From contig JAFLJW010000456.1 of assembly GCA_022712815.1 (NCBI GenBank), positions 1 to 5,564 of the forward strand: a stretch of DNA of 5,564 nt, given 5' to 3'. The translations under genes and the position numbers were made by a program. Under the pieces are notes generated by a model. The model made no database searches and was not told the DNA's origin. It worked only from the letters and a program-made list of their open reading frames with translations. Source of the DNA: Pseudodesulfovibrio sp. (GTDB taxonomy: Bacteria; Desulfobacterota; Desulfovibrionia; Desulfovibrionales; Desulfovibrionaceae). Shown here piece by piece: positions 1 to 4,703 of this stretch; position 1 is the first letter of the stretch; every line of letters starts with the position of its first letter.

Positions 1-15
1 GTCAAATCTACTCAT
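1..15 (-). CDS. Possible start of a gene running off the left edge
   Basis: On the minus strand an ATG at 15-13 begins a frame reading M-S-R-F-D before the window ends. An AAAGGA Shine-Dalgarno-like run (plus-strand 23-28) lies about 8 nt upstream, good spacing for a bacterial start. Five codons say nothing about the product. The call rests only on the start context and could be chance. If real, the gene is divergent from the 219-572 gene and the 16-218 interval is a shared promoter region. Confidence 0.25.
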
Positions 16-99
16 GGTTTTTTCCTTTAATCTGTTATGGGGATAACCGATTAAGTTAATACCATGGGTAGATCCTTCAGGCATAGCCTTCTGACGATG

Positions 100-131
100 A
101 CCACGCCCACAGGACGTGGTTTTAAATTTTT
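100..131 (+). terminator. Hairpin followed by T-rich run
   Basis: ACCACG (100-105) pairs with CGTGGT (115-120). Two inner C-G pairs are possible, and the hairpin is followed on the plus strand by TTTAAATTTTT. This resembles a rho-independent terminator reading rightward, but no plus-strand coding frame is recognised to its left. It could instead be a leader structure or operator between divergent genes. The rest of 16-218 shows no gene and only a weak promoter candidate near 147-176. Confidence 0.3.
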
Positions 132-218
132 AATAAATTTACCAATTTGCCAAAACCAGACCCTGTCATCAATATTCCCTGAGTCAATGTAAAGGATTTT
201 TTTAAAAGGAGATATTTT

Positions 219-572
219 ATGTTTCGTTTTTTTAGTTGTCTGATCTTTATTATAGGGCTGTGGTGCGTGTCCAATGCAGCTTTGGCAGATACTGCCGATT
301 GCCTAAGGCGGTTTCCAGCGATCTATGCAACCCACGCCAAGTCCTGGTGTGCCAAATACGAAAAATGTCAGAACAATAAAGGAAGCCGAGAACAGATGCG
401 ATGCTGTATAGATGTCTTCAAGTCAGTGGAGAGCGACCTTGTTTGGATAAGTTCTTTGTGTAAAGTTTCTCCACAGATGTCCTCCTGCAAAAATTATCCT
501 CCCAAGATTTTACAACAAGTTGATCAGGCCAACAACGAGGCCCGTAACGAGTGCTGGTTCGGGAACGATTGA
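219..572 (+). CDS. Small exported Cys-rich protein, unknown family
   Basis: 117 residues. The first 23 form a Sec signal peptide: a basic start (MFR), a hydrophobic core, and an A-L-A cleavage site before Asp24. The mature part is about 94 residues with eight cysteines at 28, 44, 50, 62, 63, 81, 90 and 112, including a Cys-Cys pair. That even number suits four disulfides in the periplasm. Trp43, Trp76 and Trp113 are spread along an otherwise hydrophilic, probably helical chain. The start is chosen for the AAAAGGAGA Shine-Dalgarno run ending 7 nt before the ATG. I do not recognise the family and propose no activity. It converges with the broken gene at 630-950, and a hairpin with a T tract sits between the two stops. 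The window holds two more small exported Cys-containing proteins of similar style but no obvious sequence similarity. Confidence 0.8.
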   Translation: MFRFFSCLIFIIGLWCVSNAALADTADCLRRFPAIYATHAKSWCAKYEKCQNNKGSREQMRCCIDVFKSVESDLVWISSLCKVSPQMSSCKNYPPKILQQVDQANNEARNECWFGND

Positions 573-608
573 TTGATCCTGGCAGGGGTTGCGCCCTGCT
601 TGCTTACC

Positions 609-631
609 TTGGCCCTGATTGGCAATTTTTT
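609..631 (+). terminator. Rho-independent terminator after the 219-572 gene
   Basis: TTG(G)CC (609-614) pairs with GGCAA (621-625) with one bulged G and a 6-nt loop, followed directly by six T (626-631) and ATTT. It lies 37 nt after the stop of the plus-strand gene and overlaps the likely stop codon of the convergent minus-strand gene at 632-630. A stronger GC stem just upstream, GCAGGG (582-587) with CCCTGC (594-599), lacks a T tract and may assist. Confidence 0.5.
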
Positions 632-950
632 ATTTACACCAGCTCCACTTTCCAATGGTGGCAAGTTCTCCGTTACAAAGGTCAGGGGATAGCAGTAATA
701 ACCACCCCGTTCCCTGATCCGGATGGACCATTGGTCGATTCTGGTCTGGGTGGTGGTTTCATAGTTTTCTGATGTTGTATAGGTCGTACCTCTGATATAG
801 CTGGCTTTTTTCAGAATTTCCCCGCATTTTTTTATTTTGCTCAGAACCTGCACCTTTGTATCTCTCGTGGAAATAATATCATTGGCGCAGCGGATTCCGG
901 CATTGGCCCCGGAAAGAGTGAAAAGAAAAAAGTTTAAACAGGCGGATCAT
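630..950 (-). pseudogene. Frameshifted exported DUF2845-like protein gene
   Basis: Reading leftward from the ATG at 950-948, the frame starts M-I-R-L-F-K-L-F and then breaks. Removing one T from the T6 run (plus-strand A6 near 926-931) gives the signal peptide MIRLFKLFLFTLSGANA, followed by G-I-R-C-A-N-D-I-I-S. The open frame then carries K-K-C-G-E-I-L, a Y/T/E-rich stretch, R-I-D-Q-W-S-I and Y-Y-C-Y-P-L-T-F. A second shift near 672-679 (one base missing) leads to N-G-E-L-A-T-I-G-K-W-S-W-C-K and a TAA at 632-630. DUF2845 proteins have this order: an early C-x-N...I-S, a CGE about 20 residues later, a Y/E-rich segment, an xxW strand and a final LTFxNGxL. The family match is from memory. Function is unknown even for intact members. 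Without the corrections the longest piece is a GTG-started 109-residue frame with an alien C-terminus. Two single-base faults mean a true pseudogene or a sequencing artefact. Confidence 0.6.
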
Positions 951-978
951 GGTTTTCTCTTTGGATTTGAATTAAAAG

Positions 979-993
979 GCCAAAAAAGTTGTC
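979..993 (-). promoter_or_regulatory. Conserved upstream element GACAACTTTTTTGGC, copy 1
   Basis: On the minus strand the element sits 43 nt before the ATG at 950. It is preceded by AACGAATT, so it contains a perfect -35-like TTGACA (996-991). The same 15-mer, bases identical, lies 44 nt before the pentapeptide-repeat gene, and a near-copy lies 44 nt before the gene at 4078. It is probably promoter or leader sequence; no well-spaced -10 box is obvious. Confidence 0.5.
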
Positions 994-1007
994 AATTCGT
1001 TCTTTAA

Positions 1008-1040
1008 TATGAACTCATTATGAACTAACTATAAATTATG
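1008..1040. repeat. Three 11-bp direct repeats (TATGAACT type)
   Basis: TATGAACTCAT (1008-1018), TATGAACTAAC (1019-1029) and the weaker TATAAATTATG (1030-1040) follow one another with an 11-bp period, about one helical turn. Read on the minus strand the unit is AGTTCATA, and the array ends 11 nt upstream of the TTGACA of the 630-950 gene. Direct repeats at 11-bp spacing beside a -35 box are typical of OmpR/PhoB-type regulator sites. That reading is inference. Confidence 0.4.
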
Positions 1041-1135
1041 AGCAAATATTGAGCCAAAAGACATGGCTATCTAAAAAGACCTGAACCTAAAGTCAACCAT
1101 AGAATGACCTTTGGAAAATTGAACTCAATGCTCAT

Positions 1136-1158
1136 AAAAAAACCTGATATTTATCAGG
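1136..1158 (-). terminator. Rho-independent terminator, leftward
   Basis: On the minus strand CCTGAT (1158-1153), an AAAT loop and ATCAGG (1148-1143) form a perfect 6-bp stem followed by seven T (1142-1136). This is a standard intrinsic terminator for a leftward transcript, yet no recognisable minus-strand gene lies to its right. Short frames with stops at 1182-1180 and 1162-1160 end immediately before it. Confidence 0.55.
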
Positions 1159-1397
1159 GTTAATTAAAAATTATAGCCATTATCCAAATCCAAAGGCAAA
1201 AAAACAACATTGGCTCACCAGGAGACCTTTGATGGTAAGGGATATCCCAGCTCCAGCCAGGGCGACCCATAACAGGACCGCCTTCCTCCCCTGCCATATC
1301 GCCCTGATCATTAAGCCCGTCTATTAACCCTGATATTTATATGGCCTAATCAATATTTGGGCATTTTTCTTGATTTTAAAAATTGCCTAGGGTAAAT

Positions 1398-1425
1398 CCT
1401 TTTCCATAAATATGTCAGGAAAAGG
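1398..1425. repeat. Perfect 8-bp inverted repeat, possible operator
   Basis: CCTTTTCC (1398-1405) and GGAAAAGG (1418-1425) are exact inverted copies with a 12-nt AT-rich spacer. No T tract follows on either strand, so a terminator is unlikely. The spacer contains the -10-like ATAAAT of a weak promoter candidate for the gene at 1543, so a dimeric repressor site is possible. Confidence 0.35.
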
Positions 1426-1542
1426 CTAATCCGGTTGGCGGCTGTTTGCAGGAAAAAAACTTTGGGTGATCTCTTTTATACGGATGATTTTAATTTGATG
1501 CCACACTTTAAAACTTAATCTAACTTTTAGGAATGTATTGAA

Positions 1543-1929
1543 ATGAAACTAAAACCACTTGTTTTTATCTCAATTCTCATATTTACCTTTTGTGTCCCTG
1601 TTTCGGCCTGGTCCGACTGTCCGGATAAAACCATACGATGTTACACAGAGACCTCGAATATGTATATGGAAAATGCAGAATTGAAGGGGACCATAATGGT
1701 GACATTTTTGGGTAAATCAAAAGTCGGGCAATGCTATAAGAGAGTTTTCCTTTTTGTCCATAAATGTATGGACTGTTCTGATGATCGCGAGCAGAACAAA
1801 AAAGAAATAAGAATCTGTACTGACACCTACCCGGGCCATGATAAGGATGATTATAGAGTTTTTGATTCCAATAGTGATGCTAAAAATCACCAAATAGGCA
1901 GCCCCTTTCCAGTTGAGTATAAATTTTAG
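1543..1929 (+). CDS. Small exported Cys-rich protein, unknown family
   Basis: 128 residues. Residues 1-22 form a signal peptide: a Lys-rich start (MKLK), a hydrophobic core and a V-S-A cleavage site before Trp23. The mature chain has six cysteines at 26, 33, 64, 75, 78 and 92, including a C-M-D-C pair at 75-78, which would suit three periplasmic disulfides or a metal site. The centre alternates hydrophobic residues like beta strands (I-M-V-T-F-L, R-V-F-L-F-V). The tail is charged and ends in V-E-Y-K-F. The start is supported by TAGGAA about 10 nt upstream. No terminator is seen after the stop, and the 158 bp to the pentapeptide gene hold an inverted repeat and the conserved upstream element, so the two genes are probably separate units. 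I do not recognise the family. Confidence 0.75.
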   Translation: MKLKPLVFISILIFTFCVPVSAWSDCPDKTIRCYTETSNMYMENAELKGTIMVTFLGKSKVGQCYKRVFLFVHKCMDCSDDREQNKKEIRICTDTYPGHDKDDYRVFDSNSDAKNHQIGSPFPVEYKF

Positions 1930-1996
1930 TAAAATTCGGGGTCCGTGGATTTGATTGACTTCCTGTTCAATACTTTTTATTGGTATACCCTTTGGC

Positions 1997-2017
1997 CTGA
2001 TATTTGCTGTATATCAG
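1997..2017. repeat. Inverted repeat CTGATAT...ATATCAG
   Basis: CTGATAT (1997-2003) and ATATCAG (2011-2017) are exact inverted copies around a 7-nt loop, and a further TATCAG follows at 2019-2024. It lies about 27 nt upstream of the conserved element of the pentapeptide gene. No T tract follows, so an operator fits better than a terminator. Confidence 0.3.
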
Positions 2018-2043
2018 CTATCAGTATGGTTAACGAATTACGC

Positions 2044-2058
2044 GACAACTTTTTTGGC
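2044..2058 (+). promoter_or_regulatory. Conserved upstream element GACAACTTTTTTGGC, copy 2
   Basis: Identical over 15 bases to the element at 993-979 on the other strand and 44 nt before the ATG at 2088. AACGAATT precedes both copies, here with four extra bases between. Downstream the resemblance continues weakly through TTnAATT and then strongly from the start codon (ATGATCCG). Confidence 0.5.
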
Positions 2059-2087
2059 AGTTCAATTTCTATCATAAGGAGCAGACT

Positions 2088-2570
2088 ATGATCCGATTTT
2101 TTAAATTTTTCCCTTTTAAACTTGCACCCCTCTTTAAATTTGCACCATTGATGATTTGTGTCTCTTTGTTATGTGCTGGTCATTCAGCAGCCTTTGATGC
2201 AGATGATCTGGCAAAGTTGAAAAAGACAAATCACTGTCCCGGGTGTGACCTATCTTCTGCTGACCTGCAAAATGCCAACCTGTATAATGCCGACCTGAAC
2301 CGTGCCAACCTGCAGGGTGCCAACCTGCGCCATGCCATTCTGGCCGAGGCCAGCCTGCATTATGCCAACCTGCGAAATGCCATACTGCAAAATGCCATAC
2401 TGGAAGATGCTCTCCTGCTCGGTGCCAACCTGTCCAATGCCAACCTGCAAGGTGCCAACCTGGAAGGCATCCAGCTGGGCAGTACCAACCTGTCCAATAC
2501 TGACCTGACCAATGCCACCTGGAGAGACGGCTGCAAGTGTCAGGATGCCGAGTGTTCCAATTGCAGATAA
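2088..2570 (+). CDS. Exported pentapeptide-repeat protein with Cys-rich ends
   Basis: 160 residues. A long signal peptide of about 35 residues (MIRFFKFFPF start, hydrophobic core, G-H-S-A-A site) leads to a short D/L/K linker and C-P-G-C at 50-53. From 53 to 147 the chain is 19 consecutive pentapeptides of the A(D/N)LxN type, with Leu at the central position in all but the last. This predicts a right-handed quadrilateral beta-helix of almost five turns. The tail carries cysteines 149, 151, 156 and 159. The start has TAAGGAG 6 nt upstream. Pentapeptide proteins include cytosolic DNA-gyrase mimics, but this one is exported, so that role is unlikely; a structural or binding role in the periplasm is inference. 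The four tail cysteines with C50 and C53 could cap the helix by disulfides or bind metal. It lies 41 bp before the htrA-like gene with no terminator between, so the two are probably one operon. Confidence 0.85.
   Translation: MIRFFKFFPFKLAPLFKFAPLMICVSLLCAGHSAAFDADDLAKLKKTNHCPGCDLSSADLQNANLYNADLNRANLQGANLRHAILAEASLHYANLRNAILQNAILEDALLLGANLSNANLQGANLEGIQLGSTNLSNTDLTNATWRDGCKCQDAECSNCR
2244..2528 (+). repeat. 15-bp tandem coding repeat (19 units)
   Basis: The pentapeptide region is a DNA array of 19 degenerate 15-bp units, most containing GCCAACCTG or a close variant. Several units are nearly identical, which allows unit gain or loss by slippage. The array also keeps long shadow frames open on both strands. 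Confidence 0.8.
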
Positions 2571-2611
2571 CAGGCTTTGAGACTTAAAACGTATTACAAG
2601 GAAAATAAAAG

Positions 2612-3958
2612 ATGAAATATTTCTGGGGATTGTTTATAGTTTTATTATTGATGCTCTTCACCTGTTTGCCTCCTGTCACTGCCCAGTCTTCCGGGATAAA
2701 CAATTCCCGGAATGTGGAAAATATGGCATCCCGTGCCATGGAATCTGTGGTCTCTATCCTGGCCATATCCTCAAGTACTTCAGGGGACAGCGGAACCGGT
2801 TTTTTCATCTCCAGTGACGGACATATCCTGACCAATTTTCATGTTATCCAGAACGGGCAGACCTTTATTATCCAGGACATGGGCGGAACCATATACAGAA
2901 ATGCCCGTGTTGTGGGGGTTGATCCCATGACCGATCTTGCCGTGCTGAAGCTGGAAAGTCCCGGACCATTTCCCGCTCTTTCCTTTGCCGATTCCGACCA
3001 GGCAAGGCCGGGGCAGACGGTTTGTGCCATCGGGCATGGGAACTCCCATCGCAATGCCTTTACTATGGGTGTTGTCAGCGCCCGGCGCAACCAGCTTCCC
3101 GACTTTATGACCCAAGGGCTTGGGATCACCTATGTTGACCTGATTCAAACCGATGTCTCAATTAACCACGGCAACTCAGGGGGGCCGCTGTTAAACCTTG
3201 CCGGAGAATGTGTGGGGGTGAATTCGGCCATTGATATCAATATGGAAACCAATGATGACTCCTGGCAGGGGATTTCCTATGCAATTGCCGGTAATCTGGC
3301 CAAAAAGGTGGCAGACCGGATTATTAGGGACGGCTTTGTGGAACGGGTTTCTTTCGGTATAGGCGGCCAGAACATTACCCCTGATCTTAAACGCGCATTT
3401 AAAGCGCCCAAAGAACTTGACGGGGTCCTGGTTTCAAGTGTCGGCAAAGATTCCCCGGCTGATCTTGGGGGATTGCTGGCCGGAGATATTATATTGTCTG
3501 TTGACGGTGTCCCCATAAACAACGCCCAGCGCATTAGAATTGATGCAGGATTTTTGCCTCAGGGACAGCCTGTCCCAATGGAGATATTTCGGCAGGGAAA
3601 GAAAAAGAAAATTACCATAACCCCTCGGGTGGTTACAATGCCCGAACCTGTGATCATCGAAAGAATGGGAATCATGGTTGATCCGGAACCGGTTTCTTCT
3701 GATTCCACAGGAGTGCTGATTGTGGATATTCATATGAACTCTCCTTTCTTTTATGTTGATACATTCAGCGAACACAAGGGTGCAGGCGGTTTTGGGATCA
3801 ATCCCAAAGAAAAAATTCTTGAATTCAACCATTCAGTTATTAAAAGCCATGGGGACCTGCAAAGGGCCGTCAATCTGGTAAAACCCGGAGAGCTGGTCCT
3901 CATGCTGGTAAAGGGCAAAAACTCTGAGATCCGTTATGTGGCTGGTAATTTACCATAA
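2612..3958 (+). CDS. DegP/HtrA-family periplasmic serine protease
   Basis: 448 residues, close to DegP and DegQ in length. The signal peptide is residues 1-24 (V-T-A before Gln25). The trypsin-like domain spans about 40-240, with the full triad visible: His77 in I-L-T-N-F-H-V, Asp108 in T-D-L-A-V-L, and Ser189 in N-H-G-N-S-G-G-P-L. A G-I-S-Y-A-I strand closes the domain. PDZ1 is about 248-337 (A-G-D-I-I-L-S-V-D-G at 290-299). PDZ2 is about 350-443 and is recognisable by G-V-L-I-V-D-I and the late D-L-Q-R-A-V helix. Family members degrade or refold misfolded envelope proteins as trimers or larger cages, with PDZ domains binding substrate C-termini. The usual I-G-N-P loop is replaced by I-G-H-G-N-S-H. 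AAGGA lies 9 nt before the ATG. A degP/degQ-type symbol is not assigned because orthology cannot be settled here. The region from Leu259 to the stop recurs at 4731-5304. Confidence 0.93.
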   Translation: MKYFWGLFIVLLLMLFTCLPPVTAQSSGINNSRNVENMASRAMESVVSILAISSSTSGDSGTGFFISSDGHILTNFHVIQNGQTFIIQDMGGTIYRNARVVGVDPMTDLAVLKLESPGPFPALSFADSDQARPGQTVCAIGHGNSHRNAFTMGVVSARRNQLPDFMTQGLGITYVDLIQTDVSINHGNSGGPLLNLAGECVGVNSAIDINMETNDDSWQGISYAIAGNLAKKVADRIIRDGFVERVSFGIGGQNITPDLKRAFKAPKELDGVLVSSVGKDSPADLGGLLAGDIILSVDGVPINNAQRIRIDAGFLPQGQPVPMEIFRQGKKKKITITPRVVTMPEPVIIERMGIMVDPEPVSSDSTGVLIVDIHMNSPFFYVDTFSEHKGAGGFGINPKEKILEFNHSVIKSHGDLQRAVNLVKPGELVLMLVKGKNSEIRYVAGNLP

Positions 3959-3964
3959 CACTGC
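3379..3964 (+). repeat. htrA 3' half, duplicated at 4731-5304 (copy A)
   Basis: This 586-bp segment covers PDZ1 from Asp258, PDZ2, the stop and 6 bp beyond. It matches 4731-5304 in the same orientation with one 12-bp length difference. Identity is uneven: by hand count, about 14% mismatches before 3639, about 5 mismatches in 179 bp from 3639 to 3817, then many differences until about 3880 and near identity to the end. Confidence 0.9.
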
Positions 3965-3990
3965 CCAGCATTTGGTTGGCTGGATTTTAT
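3965..3990 (+). terminator. Weak terminator-like hairpin after htrA
   Basis: CCAGC (3965-3969) pairs with GCTGG (3979-3983) across a 9-nt loop and is followed by ATTTTATT. The stem is short and the T run is broken, so termination may be partial. It begins exactly where the two htrA 3' copies stop matching. Confidence 0.35.
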
Positions 3991-4015
3991 TGATATTCTA
4001 ACCCAAAAGTAAATT

Positions 4016-4031
4016 GTGATCTAAGAGTCAC
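4016..4031. promoter_or_regulatory. Palindromic site GTGA-N8-TCAC
   Basis: GTGA (4016-4019) and TCAC (4028-4031) are inverted around 8 nt, ending 2 nt before the conserved upstream element of the 4078 gene. The half-sites recall CRP/FNR sites, but the spacer is 8 rather than 6, so a CRP call is not made. Confidence 0.25.
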
Positions 4032-4033
4032 TT

Positions 4034-4048
4034 GGCAACTTTTTTTGC
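4034..4048 (+). promoter_or_regulatory. Conserved upstream element, variant copy 3
   Basis: GGCAACTTTTTTTGC differs at two positions from the two identical copies and again lies exactly 44 nt before the start codon (4078). A TTGGCA resembling a -35 box is included, and CATATAA lies downstream. TGGCA...TTGC also resembles a sigma-54 site, but the GG-to-GC spacing is 11 rather than 10 and GG is GA in the other copies. Confidence 0.4.
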
Positions 4049-4077
4049 ATTTCACTTCATATAAAAGAGGCGTAACG

Positions 4078-4485
4078 ATGAAACACATGTGTTTTTTATT
4101 CTGGCTTTTCTCCTGGATTCTGATACTTGCCCCGCAGGCTTTGGCGAATTCTATGGGGTCAAAAACCGTTTTAATTGACTGCCAGAATGGCCTTCCTCCT
4201 GGTGGATACCAAATAGAGGTTTCTGATCCATACGACAACCGGTCCCCGAAGTATAATGCCTATCTTGGTCAAGCCTTTGATTATGTGGATAGTCCTGTGG
4301 GGGGCGACCTTAGAAGAAGCCCGATATCCAGTGATAGTTCGTTCACAATTGTGGTGCGCTCTAAGCTACCTGCTGGAGCCATCCGTGTCAACTTCTACTA
4401 CAAGGGTGAGTTGAGGGCATTCTCCTCCCGGCGCGCTCCCGGCCAGAGGGCTGTATTTGCCCCTAAGTGCAATAGTGTGAAGTAA
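4078..4485 (+). CDS. Small exported protein with one cysteine pair, unknown
   Basis: 135 residues from the ATG at 4078, which has AAGAGG 7 nt upstream. An in-frame ATG at 4045 has no such site and would put eleven hydrophilic residues before the signal peptide. The signal peptide is residues 1-24 (M-K-H-M start, Trp/Phe/Leu-rich core, A-L-A before Asn25). The mature protein is about 111 residues with only Cys35 and Cys131, near the two ends, which may form one disulfide closing the fold. Alternating patterns such as F-T-I-V-V-R and I-R-V-N-F-Y-Y-K suggest a small beta sandwich. I recognise no family. It follows htrA by 119 bp but has its own copy of the conserved upstream element, so it probably has its own promoter or leader. 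The fragment starting at 4530 begins 44 bp after its stop. Confidence 0.75.
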   Translation: MKHMCFLFWLFSWILILAPQALANSMGSKTVLIDCQNGLPPGGYQIEVSDPYDNRSPKYNAYLGQAFDYVDSPVGGDLRRSPISSDSSFTIVVRSKLPAGAIRVNFYYKGELRAFSSRRAPGQRAVFAPKCNSVK

Positions 4486-4529
4486 AAATCATCATCTAAG
4501 GCGTGGCGTCAAATTAAAGAGGATTCATC

Positions 4530-4703
4530 ATGGCAGACCTTTTGAAAAAACCTGACAATATCCTTTACAGTGTATCAGAATCTCCTTCTCTGGGTATATG
4601 CCTACAGTCAGGATCTGGGGGGGGGGTGAGCTGCCGGAGGGATTTACCAACATCTGGGACGCCATATCGCTACCATGCTCTGCCGTATGGTGGGACTGCC
4701 TGA
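4530..4703 (+). pseudogene. N-terminal remnant of a probable NCS2 permease
   Basis: An ATG with AAAGAGGA 7 nt upstream starts a 57-codon frame ending at TGA 4701-4703. The first 25 residues contain K-K-P-D-N-I-L-Y-S-V and then E-S-P-S-L-G-I-C-L. This is the typical N-terminus of nucleobase:cation symporter-2 (uracil/xanthine) permeases, where K-P-x-N-L-I-Y-G-V and a P-P-L precede the first membrane helix. The expected G-L-Q-H helix does not follow. The frame instead enters Q-S-G-S-G-G-G, encoded by the G10 tract, and unrelated residues. Intact members are above 400 residues, so only the start codon region survives. Behind the tract, frame 2 (E-L-P-E-G-F-T-N-I-W-D-A-I) and frame 1 (Y-Q-H-L-G-R-H-I) both look protein-like, so at least one more junction is likely. 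The family call is from memory and rests on about 20 residues. Confidence 0.45.
4617..4626. repeat. G10 homopolymer tract
   Basis: Ten consecutive G lie inside the permease-like remnant. Tracts of this length slip readily. Loss of one G would lead straight into TGA at 4627-4629, and gain of one G would join the 4530 frame to the frame reading E-L-P-E-G-F. It could be a phase-variable tract or mark an assembly problem. Confidence 0.7.

Larger units (their letters stand above)
994..1542. other. 549-bp structured region without a convincing gene
   Basis: No frame here has both a good start and a protein-like sequence. The best candidates are on the minus strand: a 43-codon frame from ATG 1311 to TAA 1180 with one hydrophobic segment, and an overlapping frame from an ATG near 1297 to the stop at 1160. 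Neither has a Shine-Dalgarno site, but both end just before a good minus-strand terminator, so a decayed minus-strand gene is possible. The region also holds 11-bp repeats (1008-1040), an imperfect long hairpin (1036-1137), and two copies of CCTGATATTTAT (1143-1154 and 1329-1340). A perfect inverted repeat lies at 1398-1425. A weak promoter for the 1543 gene (TTGCCT 1383-1388, ATAAAT 1406-1411) overlaps that inverted repeat. Confidence 0.5.

Noticed and set aside
551..772. Plus-strand 73-residue open frame overlapping the end of the first gene
   Set aside because: It lies opposite the DUF2845-like gene, has no ribosome site and no protein-like pattern; the minus strand explains this DNA better.
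2250..2508. Long open frames on both strands inside the pentapeptide gene (Q-V-G-I and M-P-T-C repeats)
   Set aside because: They are by-products of the 15-bp coding repeat; only frame 2088 has a signal peptide, a ribosome site and the A(D/N)LxN pattern.
2244..2528. CRISPR-like array
   Set aside because: The units are contiguous 15-bp coding repeats with no spacers.
2612..2690. Lipoprotein signal in the HtrA N-terminus (L-F-T-C at 15-18)
   Set aside because: Phe and Thr before the Cys do not fit a lipobox, and V-T-A before Gln25 is a good signal peptidase I site.
2780..3832. Several 85-132 residue minus-strand frames inside htrA
   Set aside because: All are antisense shadows of a fully recognisable HtrA gene with an intact triad.
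4016..4031. CRP binding site
   Set aside because: The GTGA and TCAC half-sites are separated by 8 rather than 6 nt.
4034..4050. Sigma-54 promoter (TGGCA...TTGC)
   Set aside because: The GG-to-GC spacing is 11 instead of 10, and the other two copies have GA instead of GG.
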